Shown piece after piece: positions 20,656-31,600 of a stretch of 57,779 nt of DNA (positions are counted from its first letter, which is position 1; each line of letters starts with the position of its first letter). The DNA comes from Nesterenkonia sp. PF2B19 (GTDB lineage: Bacteria; Actinomycetota; Actinomycetes; Actinomycetales; Micrococcaceae). Where the stretch lies: the NCBI RefSeq assembly GCF_001758425.2, contig NZ_MDSS02000016.1, positions 1 to 57,779 on the forward strand, written 5' to 3'. Below the pieces are notes generated by a model. That model saw only the letters and a list, made by a program, of their open reading frames with translations. It was not told where the DNA came from and searched no databases. The position numbers and the translations under genes are program-made.

Positions 20656-22095
20656 TCAGAAGTGCGTCGCGCAGTGCGGCGCCGTGGGCAGGTCCCAGCT
20701 GGCCGACAGACGGGCCAGCAGCTCCTGCTCCTCGGTCGCTCCCCCGTCCACGGCGAGGCGACCCACGGCGTGCAGGGCGCACACTGAGACGTCGCCGAGC
20801 AGCAGCGAGCCCAGCGTCTCGGCATCGAGGGTCACCACCGGCAGCCGGTGCCCCACATCCGACGGTGACGGCTCCCCCACGAGGGCCTCCACCCGGGCCG
20901 ACCCCTCGTGGACCTCCACGCGGTAGGCGCCGTCGACGATGCCCAGCCGATCCTCGACCTGCAGCAGCATCTGCCCGTCCGCGCCCCAGTCCCGAGCCTG
21001 CAGGCACTGCGCGACGTCGAGGACACGGACCCACAGCACATCGGTCTCCCCGACGACCTCACGGGCGCGGGGGTTCACCAGCGCATGGGACAGCGGATCC
21101 TCGAGCGGAGCGCGGGAGAAGGTCACCCGACGCACCAGGTCCATCTCCGCCAGGTGGCGCCACAGCTCGACACGACTCGTCGCGTCCCGGGAGACCATGT
21201 CCATGACCTCCATCGTCGGTGGCTCGCTGTCCCAGCCGGAGAAGCGGAAGACGGCGCAGCCGCCGACCTCGCCGTCGTCGCGCACGTGGACGATGCCCCG
21301 CACGGCCCGATCCCAGGAGGTGGCGTCGTCGCGGCTCCACCGGGCTGTGGCGTAGTTCCGGTAGGCGGCGTGGCGCCCCACCGAGCCGCGCTCACGGGCA
21401 TGCTGGACGGCGAAGACCTCCGCGAGGACATCGCCCAGCCGCGTCGGGTCCACCGGCAGGACCGTGCCGGTGGGTGCGCCGCGCAGCGCGAAGCCGTCAC
21501 CGGCAGGTGTGGTGTTCAGGCGGATCCGCTGCTCCCGGGTGGCGGCGCCGAACCCGAATCGGCCGTAGATGCCGCCCTCGGAGACCGTCAGCGCGGCCGC
21601 CGGCAGTCCGTCGTCCACCGCGGCGGCCAGCCGCGCGGTCATCATGTGGCTGAGGATCCCCCGACGTCGGAAGCCCGGGTTGACGGTCACCCCGGAGATC
21701 AGGCGGGCCGGAAGGAGCCCCGCCCCGAGGTTGAGGGTCTTGTCCCACTCCACGAAGGTGCCCACCGGATGCTCCGGGCCGTGCCCGAGGCGCTCCAGGG
21801 CCCCGCCCCAGGGCTCGAGGGCGGCGTGGCCGGGGTCCACGTACACACCGGTGAGCACTTGGCCGTCCTCCACGAAGGCCTCCTGCCAGCGCTCCACGTT
21901 CGCGGCGGAGAGCCACCCCTCATAGAACCCCTGGGCCACGCTCCGGGTGAAGGCGGCCGCGCGTCCGTCGCTCGAGGCGTCGGGCTCGATCGGGAACGTC
22001 TCGACGCGCAGACCGTCGGCGAGCGGGGCGACGGCCGGCGGGCGAGGCACAGCCGGTGTGTCAGATGCTGAGGAGCGGGGAGTCATGGTGGTCAC
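20656..22095 (-). CDS. Eis-like GNAT N-acetyltransferase
   Basis: 479 aa member of the Eis family: two tandem GNAT-fold regions followed by a sterol-carrier-like C-terminal domain. The acetyl-CoA loop is GVTVNPGFRRRGILSHMM (~139-156; Q/RxxGxG/A type), followed by YGRFGFGAA, a family hallmark. The polypeptide ends in Phe (CATHF); in mycobacterial Eis the terminal Phe carboxylate is the catalytic base, so this looks active. Eis acetylates aminoglycosides and protein/peptide amines; the natural substrate here is unknown. GTG 22095 is preferred because TAGGCT lies 6 nt upstream (22107-22102); an ATG is three codons downstream. It follows polA by 44 bp on the same strand. Confidence 0.85.
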   Translation of the reverse strand: MTTMTPRSSASDTPAVPRPPAVAPLADGLRVETFPIEPDASSDGRAAAFTRSVAQGFYEGWLSAANVERWQEAFVEDGQVLTGVYVDPGHAALEPWGGALERLGHGPEHPVGTFVEWDKTLNLGAGLLPARLISGVTVNPGFRRRGILSHMMTARLAAAVDDGLPAAALTVSEGGIYGRFGFGAATREQRIRLNTTPAGDGFALRGAPTGTVLPVDPTRLGDVLAEVFAVQHARERGSVGRHAAYRNYATARWSRDDATSWDRAVRGIVHVRDDGEVGGCAVFRFSGWDSEPPTMEVMDMVSRDATSRVELWRHLAEMDLVRRVTFSRAPLEDPLSHALVNPRAREVVGETDVLWVRVLDVAQCLQARDWGADGQMLLQVEDRLGIVDGAYRVEVHEGSARVEALVGEPSPSDVGHRLPVVTLDAETLGSLLLGDVSVCALHAVGRLAVDGGATEEQELLARLSASWDLPTAPHCATHF

Positions 22096-22101
22096 AGGCC
22101 C

Positions 22102-22107
22102 AGCCTA
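22102..22107 (-). promoter_or_regulatory. -10 box (TAGGCT) of the Eis-like gene
   Basis: TAGGCT 6 nt upstream of the GTG start, inside the short polA - eis gap; suggests a separate leaderless transcript for the acetyltransferase. Confidence 0.5.
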
Positions 22108-22139
22108 GCGGCATGCCCCGGGAACGTCGTGGCCAGGCG

Positions 22140-24952
22140 TCAGTGCGCCGCCTCGTGCCACGAGGAGCCGACCCCGACGTTGACGTCCAATGGCACGGAG
22201 AGCTCCGCGGCGGCTCCCATGCGCTCCACCACCAGCCGCTCGACAGCCTCCCGCTCCCCCGGGGCGATCTCGAGGACGAGTTCGTCATGGACCTGCAGCA
22301 GCATCCGGGAGGCAAGACCTTCCGCGCGCAGGGCGGCGTCCACATCGAGCATGGCGCGCTTGATGATGTCCGCGGCGGATCCCTGGATGGGGGCGTTGAG
22401 CGCCGCGCGCTCGGCCATCTGGCGCAGCTGCCGATTGTCGCTGGTCAGGTCAGGCAGGTACCGGCGGCGTCCGTAGAGCGTCGAGGTGTAGCCGTCCGCG
22501 CGGGCCTGCTCGACCACTTCACGCAGATAGTCGCGCACCGCCCCGAAGCGCTGGAAGTACTCGTTCATCAGATCCCGCGCCTCATCCACTCCGATGCCGA
22601 GCTGCTTCGACAGACCGAAGCTGGAGAGGCCGTAGACCAGGCCGTAGCTCATCGCCTTCACCTTGGAGCGCATCTCCGCGGTGACCTCCTCGGTGCCGAC
22701 GCCGAAGACCCGCGCGCCCACGAAGCTGTGCAGGTCCTCGCCGGCGCGGAAGGCGTCGATGAGCGCCTGATCCCCGGAGAGGTGAGCCATGATGCGCATC
22801 TCGATCTGCGAGTAGTCGGCCGTCATCAGGGCCTCGTACCCCTCGCCCACGACGAAGGCGTCCCGGATGCGCCGACCGGCGGCGGTGCGCACCGGGATGT
22901 TCTGCAGATTCGGATGCAGGGAGGACAGCCGCCCGGTGGCCGCGACCGTCTGAGCATAGGTGGTGCGGATGCGCCCGTCGTCGTCGATGGAGCCCTGCAG
23001 CCCGGTGACCGTCTGCCGCAGCTTGGTGGCGTCCCGGTGGGCCATCAGGTGGACGAGGAACTCGTTCTCAGTCTTGACCAGCAGGTCCTGCAGGGACTCG
23101 ACATCGGTGGAGTAGCCGGTCTTGGTCTTGCGCGTGGTCGGCAGGCCCAGCTCCTCGAACAGCACAGTCTGCAGCTGCTTGGGCGAGCCCAGATTCACCT
23201 CATGCCCCACCACGGCGTAGGCGGCTCCGCGGAGGCGCCGATGGAGGCGGCGAAGTCGGTGTCGAGCGTCTCGAGGCGGTCCCGGCTCACAGCGATGCCG
23301 GTGAGCTCCATCTGCAGCAGCACCTCCGCCAGCGGGATCTCCAGGTCCTGCAGCAGCGTGGTCGCCTCCCGTCCGGCGACCTGCTCCCGCAGCACCGCGC
23401 TGAGTCGGTGCAGGAGCATCCCGTGCAGGGCGGCCGTGTCAAAGTCGCTGCGGTTCACGCCGGGCACGACGTCCTGCGCGGAGAACAGGTCGGGAGCTCC
23501 GCCGTCGTCCTCAGCGCCGCCGATGAAGTCCTTCGGCTCGGTGGAGGTGCCGAGGTACTGGGTCACGAGATCCGCGAAGGCGAAGCTCCGACGGTCCGGC
23601 TGGATCAGGTACCCGGAGATGAGCGTGTCCTCCACGGCCCCCGCCAGCCGCAGACCCCTGCGGGCCAGCCGACGGCCGGCGTCCTTGAGGTCATGCATCA
23701 GCTTGGGCCGCTCGGCATCGGCGAGCCAGTCCGCCAGCGCACCCTCCAGTGCGGCGTCCGCCTCGGCCAGAGAGACCGCGAGCGCCTCCTCGGCCCCCTC
23801 GGGGACGAGGACGACGGCGAGAGCCTCCGCCACGCGGGCAGCCTCGTCCCGCTTGGCCTTGGTGGACAGGCTCTCGCCGCTGCGGTCCAGGCACAGGGCG
23901 ACCGCGATCGGGCCCTGGGATGCCTCCAGGGCACCGGTCAGCTCCTCGGCGTCGGTGATCAGGCGCAGTGCGGGCAGCGCCTCCGTCGGTTCGGCGGCGA
24001 CCTCCGCGTCCGGGAACCGCTGGGCGAAGGTCTCGAAGAGCCTCTCGCGGATCTGGTTGAACTGCAGGGCGTCGAACAGGGGCTCGATCGCCTCACGGTC
24101 GGGAAGCGTCAGCGCGGTGTCCTCGAGGGCCACGGGCAGGTCCAGGTCGCAGACGAGCCGGTTCAGCTCGAGGTTGCGTTCGACGTCGGCGACGGCGGCG
24201 CGGAGGTTCTCGCCGACCTTGCCGCCGATCTGGTCGGCCTGGGTGATGATCTCGCGGGTCGAGCCGTACTGGGCCAGCCACTTGGCGGCGGTCTTGGGGC
24301 CGACCTTCGGCACGCCCGGGAGGTTGTCGGCCGTCTCGCCCACCAGCGCCGCGAGGTCGGGATACTTCTCCGGAGGGACCAGGTACTTGGCCTCCACACC
24401 GGCGGGGTCGAGCAGCGTGACCTTGGACAGGCCGGAGGTGGGGTACATCAGGGTGGTGCGGTCGGTGACGAGCTGCAGGGCGTCGCGGTCGCCGGAGACG
24501 ATGAGCGTCTCCCAGCCGGCCGCCTCCGCCAGGGTCGTGTAGGTGGCGACGATGTCATCGGCCTCGTAGCCCTCCACGGTGACCGCGGGGATGTTCATCG
24601 CGGCGGCGACCTGCTTGATGAGCGCGATCTGGCCACGGAACTCTTCCGGGGTCTTGTCCCGCCCGCCCTTGTATTCGTCATAGGACTCGTGCCGGAACGT
24701 CGGGGTGTCCAGGTCGAAGGCCAGGGCGACATGCGTGGGCTGCTCCTCGCGGATGAGCTTGAGCAGCATGTTGGTGAAGCCGTGGACGGCGTTGGTGTAC
24801 TGCCCGGAGTCGGTGATGAAGCTCTCCGGCGGCAGGGCGTAGAAGGCCCGGAAGGCCATGGAATGACCGTCGATGACGAGGAGCTTCTCACCCCCGGCGT
24901 CGGCGGCGGCGGCTGAGGACGGCTGGGGGCTGGCTTCACTCTTCGGGCTCAC
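22140..24952 (-). CDS. polA: DNA polymerase I (frameshifted)
   Basis: Repair and Okazaki-fragment polymerase, about 937 aa after repair. N-terminal 5'-3' exonuclease (LLVIDGHSMAFRAFYALP, EGYEADDIVAT, VSGDRDALQLV, GVPKVGPKTAAKWL), a middle 3'-5' exonuclease-like domain that lacks the usual metal-binding DxE (no proofreading expected, as in many actinobacterial Pol I), and the family A polymerase domain with motif A DYSQIEMRIMAHLSGD, motif B-adjacent KAMSYGLVYGLSSFG and motif C VHDELVLEI. The frame breaks near 23224-23226, where GCGGAG-CCGCC should read GCGGAGGCCGCC to give SAEAAYAVVGHEVNLGSP. GTG 24952 has TAGAGT 6 nt upstream (leaderless). Confidence 0.95.
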
Positions 24953-24957
24953 AGTGC

Positions 24958-24964
24958 AACTCTA
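24958..24964. promoter_or_regulatory. Overlapping divergent -10 boxes of polA and the thioesterase
   Basis: On the minus strand TAGAGT (24964-24959) is 6 nt from the polA GTG. On the plus strand AACTCT (24958-24963) is 7 nt from the thioesterase ATG at 24971. The two hexamers occupy the same bases, so one site may open for both directions and give two leaderless transcripts. Confidence 0.45.
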
Positions 24965-24970
24965 GTGGGC

Positions 24971-25512
24971 ATGAGTGGAGATTTCACCGCCGGCGCCGCG
25001 CCTGCCGGCAGCGCCGAGACACACATGGCCCCCGTGCCCAGCCGCCTGCCCGATGAGGCCGAGCGGACCGCCCTCCTGCAGGCCGCCGGAGTCCCGGAGC
25101 ACCTGCACGGTCTGATGGGACCCCACGGGGTCGCCCCGCTGGGTCGGAAGATGGGGCTGCACTTCGAGGAGATGACCCCGGAGAGGGTGGTCGCCACGCT
25201 GCCGGTGGCCGGCAACGAGCAGAACATGGGGCTCTTCCACGGTGGGGCTCACATGGTCCTCGCCGAGACGCTGGGGTCTCTGGCGGCGATCCTGCATGTG
25301 CGGCTCACCCTGGGCCTGCCGAACGCGGTGGTGGGCACCGAGCTGGGCGCCACCCACCACCGGGCGTCACCGACGGCGTGGTGACCGGGACGTGCACTCC
25401 CATCACCCTGGGACGCACGCTGACCTCGCATGAGATCGTCATGCGGGATGAGCAGGGTCGGCGGCTGTCCACTGCCCGGATGACGAACATCATCCTCACG
25501 CCGCGGGACTGA
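24971..25512 (+). CDS. PaaI-type hotdog-fold thioesterase (frameshifted)
   Basis: Acyl-CoA thioesterase of the hotdog fold, about 180 aa after repair. Core features: MGLHFEEMTPERVVATLPV, then NMGLFHGGAHMVLAETLGSLA (the HGG...E region contains the catalytic acid), then GTELGATHHRAS. The frame breaks near 25366-25370: GCGTC-ACCGAC should read GCGTCCACCGAC, after which VVTGTCTPITLGRT, DEQGRRLSTARMTN and the stop at 25510-25512 follow, a normal end for the family. Substrate unknown; hydroxyphenylacetyl- or benzoyl-CoA-like thioesters are typical. An alternative start is GTG 24965. Confidence 0.82.
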
Positions 25513-25581
25513 TCGCCGCCGCGGCTCCGCCCGCGCGGCGCTGTTCGGTGAGACAGGTCACCGGGTGCGATACTCGCCCCT

Positions 25582-27126
25582 ATGATCGAGACCGCGAACA
25601 CCACAGTCCAGCTGGTGGCGGTGATCCTGTACTTCGCGTGCATGGTCGCCATCGGGTACTACGCGTACCGCCGCACCACGGACCTCACCGACTACATGCT
25701 CGCCGGGCGGAACCTCCGGCCCTCCACGGCCGCCCTGTCCGCCGGTGCCTCCGACATGTCCGGCTGGCTCATGATGGGGCTTCCCGGCGCCATCTATGCC
25801 CGCGGGCTCGTCGAGGCGTGGATCGCCATCGGGCTCACCATCGGTGCCTGGCTGAACTGGAAGTTCGTGGCACCGCGCCTGCGCGCCTACACGGAGGTCG
25901 CCAGCAACTCCATCACCATCCCCAGCTTCCTGGAGGCCCGCTTCCGCACCGGCAACCACGCGCTGCGGATCATCGCCGGGCTCATCATCCTGGCGTTCTT
26001 CATCTTCTACGTGTCCTCCGGTCTGGTCGCCGGCGGACAGTTCTTCACCGTGGCCTTCGGGCTGGACTACCTGCAGGGCATGCTCATCGTCGCCGGCGTC
26101 ACGGTGGTCTACACACTGGTGGGCGGCTTCCTCGGCGCCTCACTGACGGATGTGGTCCAGGGGACGATGATGTTCCTGGGCCTGCTGCTGGTGCCGCTGT
26201 TCGCCGTGGTGGTCCTCGGTGGCGTCGGCGAACGTGGGCTCCGGGGTGTCGGCGGCGGACGCCGTGCAGGCCACCGCGGCCGGCGCCGAGGTGGATCGGA
26301 TGAGCTTCCTGGCGGGCGCCTCCGTCCTGGGCATCATCTCCGCGGCCGCCTGGGGTCTGGGGTACTTCGGCCAGCCGCACATCATCGTCCGCTTCATGGC
26401 CATGCGCTCGGCCGCCGACGCTCCGGCGGCCCGCCGCATCGGCATCGGCTGGATGGCCCTGGCCGGCGCGGGGGCCATCTTCACCGGACTGGTGGGCATC
26501 GCCTACTTCCACGGTGAAGGCGTGGACCTGACCCAGGACGGCCGGGAGGAGCAGGTCTTCCTGCTGCTCTCGCAGGCGCTGTTCCATCCGTTCGTCGCCG
26601 CGCTGCTGCTCGCCGCGGTGCTGGCGGCCGTGATGTCCACGATCTCATCCCAACTGGTGGTCTGCTCCTCCGCCCTGGTGGAGGACATCTACCTGTCGTT
26701 CGGCCGCACCACCAGCAGAGGCCAGCAGCTGATGCTGGGCCGCGGCGCGGTCCTGTCGGTCGCGATCGTCGCCACGCTGCTGGCCCTGGACACCGACTCC
26801 ACGATCCTGGATCTGGTCGGCTTCGCCTGGGCGGGCTTCGGCGCCGCCTTCGGGCCGGTCATCCTGCTGAGCCTGTACTGGCGCCGCCTGACCATGGCCG
26901 GTGCGCTGGCCGCGATGATCACCGGGGCGGTCACCGTGGGCATCTGGGGCAACGTCGACGCGCTGTCCGGGTTCCTCTACGAGATCGTCCCCGGCTTCGT
27001 GCTGGCCACGCTGGCCGCCTGGGTCATCTCCCGGCTCACCTGGCGTGAGGACGACGCCGCCGCTGAGGTCGCAGCCGAGTTCGACGCGATGCTGGAGGCC
27101 TCTGGGGCCCGCACGCCGCACGCTGA
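25582..27126 (+). CDS. putP: Sodium/proline symporter, SSS family (frameshifted)
   Basis: Membrane Na+/proline co-transporter, about 514 aa and 12-13 spans. The N-terminal part is clearly PutP: DYMLAGRNLRPSTAALSAGASDMSGWLMMGLPGA and ASNSITIPSFLEARFR (quoted in part). The frame shifts near 26220-26230 (after VVVLGGVG; the next frame reads ANVGSGVSAADAVQ then MSFLAGASVLGIISAAAWGLGYFG), by one extra base or two missing bases. A second small shift near 27100-27110, where a C seems missing in GGGGCCC, would end the protein at TGA 27124-27126, which is in the same frame as the start. Without it the frame would run on to 27502 antisense to the next gene. Context with the BCCT gene suggests osmolyte import. 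Confidence 0.85.
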
Positions 27127-27145
27127 TCCCGCCTGCCGGGGCCGC

Positions 27146-28377
27146 TCAGCGGCTGCCGGCCTTCCTGGGCGCCCGGCGGGCGTCCAGGAAGGCCAGGATC
27201 GCCGCCTCCATCGCCTCCGCGTGTCGCTCCGCGGTGTACCGGTCCCGGATAATCTCGAGTCCTCGGGCACCCATGCGCCGCAGACCGGCTGGGTCATCGA
27301 CGAGCTCCTGCAGGACCTGCCGCAGCGACTCCGGATCTCCGCTGCGGTAGAGCCGTCCGGTCTCGCCGTCGATGACCGCTTCGATCTCCGGAGACGAGTC
27401 CGGGTTGCCGTCCTCCGCCACCACGGGCACACCCAGCTGAGCGCCTGGGTGACGTTGAGGCCCGCGCCGCCGATGGACACCGCGGCGTCGGCGCGTGCGT
27501 AGAGCTGACGCAACGTGGGCAGGTCGTAGACCGCACCCAGGAACTCCGCGTCGACGCCGGCCTCGACGAATCGTCGCTCCAGGCGGGGACGCTCGACGCC
27601 GTCTCCGACCACCAGGACACGAGGACGCGCCGCGGCGGGCATGAGCTCCAGGGCCTCGGCCAGCGTGTCCAGACGGTGCCGGGTGGTGAGTCGGGAGCTG
27701 TAGATCAGAGTGGGTCGGCGCGGCGCCTCGGGCGCGCCGACGGCGTCCTGCGGGTCGGCGTCCTGCTGGTCGGCGGCGTGCGGGTCGGCGTCAGCAGGTG
27801 CAGCGGCGATCTGGTCCTCCGCGTAGATGCTGTTGTAGACCACGGCGATCTTCTCCGCGGGGACCCCGTAGGAGACGCCCAGCTCGCGGGCCCGGTCGCC
27901 GTAGACCAGCAGACCGTCGCACAGCGCGTAGAAGGCCAGACGCAGCCGACGTTTCAGCCCGGCTTCGGGACGCTTCCAGCCGTGCCCCCACAGCAGCACC
28001 GTCCGCCCGGTGAGCTTGCCGGCGAGCATCGCGGCCCAGGCCGAGAGCGTATAGATCCGTCCCGCCAGGACGTAGACGTCGTGGCGGCCGGAGAGCACGT
28101 CCCGCACCTGGCCGCGTTCCCACCACAGCTCGCCCCAGGAGAGGAAGCGTAGCGGGGTGACCTGAGCCAGCAGCTCCTCCGAGGCGGACTGGATACGGTC
28201 GGCCGCCGTGCCCTCGGAGTTGCGGTACCGTCCCACGAGGTCGACATCGAGGCGGGTGCTGGCAAGCAGACGGCGCAGCAGCGGTTCCCGGTAGTGCGAG
28301 ACGGTCGGCTGGACGACGAGGAAGACCTTCGGCGGCGAATCCTGCTCCCGCGACGTTCGACGACCGGGGACTCGCAT
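27146..28377 (-). CDS. GT4-type glycosyltransferase (frameshifted)
   Basis: Family 4-type retaining glycosyltransferase, about 410 aa after repair, cytoplasmic or membrane-peripheral. N-terminal acceptor half starts VFLVVQPTVSHYREPLLRRLL; the C-terminal donor half has LIYSSRLTTRHRLDTLAEAL, VLVVGDGVERPRLERRF, the RADAAVSIGGAGLNVTQALSWG region and the EDGNPDSSPEIEAVIDGETG motif with conserved Glu. The frame breaks near 27433-27436 (CAGCTGG-GTGTGCCC lacks one G), after which VPVVAEDGNPDSS follows. A His/Gln/Asp/Ala-rich insert lies at ~205-225. GAGGAG precedes the ATG. It lies 55 nt downstream of the tRNA-Gly gene on the same strand and is the first gene of the surface-glycan block. Confidence 0.85.
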
Positions 28378-28432
28378 GCACGCTCCTCGTTGGAGACCGA
28401 GAGGGGAACTCGAGGGAACCTCAGAGCAGAGT

Positions 28433-28506
28433 TGGAGGGGATGACGGGAATCGAACCCGCGTCGTCGGTTTGGAAGACCGAAGCTTTACCATTAAGCTAC
28501 ATCCCC
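28433..28506 (-). tRNA. tRNA-Gly (anticodon UCC)
   Basis: On the minus strand a 7-bp acceptor stem GGGGATG (28506-28500) pairs with CATCCCC (28443-28437). A D-arm GCTTAATGGTAAAGC, anticodon loop CTTCCAA with anticodon TCC, and T-arm CGGGTTCGATTCCCG complete the cloverleaf. The discriminator is T and the encoded CCA end is 28435-28433. The promoter is TTGGCC-17 bp-TAAGCT at 28564-28536. Confidence 0.95.
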
Positions 28507-28535
28507 GTTCGCGACCGTCGTCGCAACGATCACCC

Positions 28536-28564
28536 AGCTTAGCAATGCGCTCCGCTGAGGCCAA
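28536..28564 (-). promoter_or_regulatory. tRNA-Gly promoter
   Basis: -35 TTGGCC (28564-28559), 17-bp spacer, -10 TAAGCT (28541-28536), about 30 nt upstream of the mature tRNA 5' end. It is divergent from the large glycosyltransferase promoter (TACCCT at 28603-28608). Confidence 0.6.
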
Positions 28565-28602
28565 AACCGACGCGCCGCCACCGATCCCGGCGCGTGTCGG
28601 GA

Positions 28603-28608
28603 TACCCT
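28603..28608 (+). promoter_or_regulatory. -10 box (TACCCT) of the large glycosyltransferase gene
   Basis: TACCCT 8 nt before the ATG at 28617. This supports 28617 as start rather than the in-frame ATG at 28470, which lies inside the tRNA gene. Confidence 0.45.
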
Positions 28609-28616
28609 CGACAGTG

Positions 28617-31600
28617 ATGAGTTCAGAGCTTCCCCGCCCCGAGGAGCAGCATCCGACGGAGCAGCCTCCCGAGGATTCCACCTCGGCGAGCCTGATCACC
28701 GCCGCCTCCGCGCATGACGACGCCGCCGCCGCCTTGGCGCGCACCCGTCGCCCTGAGATCTGGGCCCCGCTGGCCCAGGCCCATGGCCGCCGGGCCTCGG
28801 CCATGCGTGCCCGTGCCGCCGAGCAGGACCCTGCCGACACGCCGATCACCGAGTCGGCCCAGTCCCGCGCCACGGCTCGCCGCGCCATCGAGGAGGCTCT
28901 CGAGGCGGCCGCCGCCCTGCCCTCGCCGGAGGAGGGCGCCACCCGGCCGCGGCTCCGACTGAGGATCGGCATCATCTGTGACCGGTTCCTGTTCGACACC
29001 TTCTCAGGGATCGCCGAGCTCATCCCGCTGACTCCCACCACGTGGCGGCGTCACCTGCATGACGTGGACGTGCTCCTGGTGGCGGCCACCTGGCGCGGCC
29101 ATGACGGCAGCTCCTGGGACGTGACGGGTGCGCAGGCGCGCAGACGGCGCCGGCTGCTCACCGAGACCCTCATCCCGGCCTACCGCCGAGCCGGTGTGCC
29201 CACGGTCTACTACGGCAAGGAGGATCCGCCGGACTACCGGCAGTTCCTCGACGTCGCCCGCGCCTGTGAGCACATCCTCACCACGGCCGCCGAGATGGTC
29301 GAGTCCTACCAGCACGACTGCCCCGGGGCGCGCAGCATCGAGGTGATGCCCTTCGCGGTCAACCCGCTGCTGCACTCCCCCCTCGGATCCCGGCCCGCCG
29401 CGGGGGAACCGAACTGGTCCTCGGCCCGCCGCCCGGTCCTGTTCGCCGGCTCCTGGATGGGCCGGAAGTACCCGGAGCGGGCCGCCTACGCGCGCTGGAT
29501 CTTCGACGGCGTGCTCCAGGCCGGTCGTCCGCTGGCCGTGGTGGACCGCTATCACGACGTCGAGGTGCCGACCCCCAACCAGCTCCTCCCCTATGAGTAC
29601 TGGCCCTACCGCGTGCCCGCGATCGACCATCGCCGGCTCATGGATCTGCAGAGGGTCACCGACGTCGCGATCAATCTGAACTCCGTGCTGGCCAGCCAGA
29701 CCATGTTCGCCAACCGGGCGCTCGAGCTCCAGGCGGCGAGCACCCTGGTCCTCTCGACCTACAATCAGGGTCTGAACTCCTACCATCCGCAGGTGCGCAT
29801 CGCGAACTCCGCGACGGAGGTGGCGGCCTCGCTGCGGGATCTGGACCTGGAGACCCTCCGCCGGGCGCAGGGGGACGGCGTCCGCCAGGTGTTCCTCGAG
29901 AACCACGGCGCTGACCTGCTGGCGCGGCTGGCCCGCATCGTCGGCCTCACTGTGGAGCTGCCCGGTGAACGGGTGCTCGCGGTGGCCGAAGCCCCCACCG
30001 AGCAGCTGCGCACGGACTTCGCGACTCAGAGCCGCGGCGCGGTCGACGTGGTCAGCTGGGAGGAGCTCCCGCAGCGGGCCGCCGAGGCCGAGATCCTGCT
30101 GCCGGTCTCCCCCGCCCGACGCTACGACCCCGAGTACGTGGCCGACCACACCGCCGCGCTGAGATTCCAGTCTGCGGGCCTGACCGTCAAGCTCGACGGC
30201 GATGCCGCCTCCACCGATCCTCTCGCCCACCGCCACCACCGCTTCGACCTGCTGGGTGGGCAGGCCGGCGCGCTCGAACTCGCAGCCGTGCATCGCCCCG
30301 CGGACCGCATCGCGGAGGGATCGCTGTCCCGCCGAGCTCTGACCGGGCCCCAGCAGCTGGCCTCCGCCCTGCAGGACGAACGTGCCTACGCGCTCGACCA
30401 CCTTCAGCATCGGGTCCATCCGCAGTCGACCGTCCAGCCCCGGACGGACAGGCGCCAGGCAGATCGACTCCACTCCCTGGAGGTCTCAGCCTCGGACGAG
30501 GAGCCGGCGCTCAAGGAGCGGACGCCCGAGGGTGACAGTCTGGCGGCGGCCCGGCGGATGTTCCGCAGCACGGCCGAGGACCATGCCCTGCAGCTGGCGG
30601 TCATCGTGCCCATCTACAACAACGGACACCATCTGCGGCACAAGGCCTTCGCCTCGCTGCGGCGATCGGCCTCCTTCGAGCAGATGCATGTGCTGCTCAT
30701 CGACGACGGGTCCACCGACGGCACCACCGCGGCGGTGGTCGACGAACTGGCCCGCACCTACCCGAACGTCTCCGCGTTCCATCACGCTCCCGGCGGATCC
30801 GGCTCCGCCTCCCGGCCCCGCAACACCGGGCTGGAGCTGACGTTCACGCCGTTCGTGACCTACCTGGATCCCGACGACGAGCAGCACGAAGACGGCTACA
30901 TCCACCTCATGGAGCGCCTCCACGAGGCCGAGGAGGCCGACTTCGCCCTCGGCACCCAGATCACCTGGACCCACCGACGCACCGTGCTGGACGTGCACCG
31001 GTGGCTCAACGCCGGCATCCCCGAGGTCGACGGTCTTCGCCGCCCCGAGGCGGGGTCCCTGCGGGCGGTGAAGTTCCGGCCCGCCAGCATCGAAGGACTG
31101 GTGGCCCGGACGTACTGGCTCAAGAGTCTGGGCCTCACCCAGCCGGTGGGCGCCACCGGCCAGGACACCTTCTTCTTCCAGCAGATGCTGCACCACACCA
31201 AGGCCTACGTGGCGGCGCCGGACCCGGTCTACGTGTACTACGGCGCCGTGGACACTTCGATCGTCAATGTGGTGACTCCCAAGTATTTCCGGAAGTATCA
31301 GATCCTGGAGGCCGCGCGCGCGGCTTGGCTGCGCGAGACCGGCCTCATGCAGGACTACCTGGAGACCCGGTTCGAGCACTTCCTGGTCACCTGGTACCTG
31401 TGGAAGCTGACGCGTGTCGCCCCGGTGCATCGCCGCGAGGCCGAAGAGATCCTCCGCCAGATCATCATGGAGTACGTCCCCGATCCCTGGTCCCACCGGT
31501 GGCGCTCCCCCAAGGCGCTGCGCTTCTTCGGGCTGGCCAACCCGCAGCAGGTCCTCCGGGGGCGTCTCCCAGCCCCGGCGGCGCTGCGCCCGGCGCTCGG

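Noticed and set aside
19080-21206. Long plus-strand open frame (708 codons) across rpsA and the Eis-like gene
   Set aside because: Antisense shadow rich in Val/Asp/Leu/His without recognisable domains.
27127-27502. Extension of the proline symporter to 27502
   Set aside because: The extra residues are Arg/Gly/Ser-rich, antisense to the GT4 gene, and beyond the usual PutP length; a stop at 27124 in the starting frame is expected after a compensating shift.
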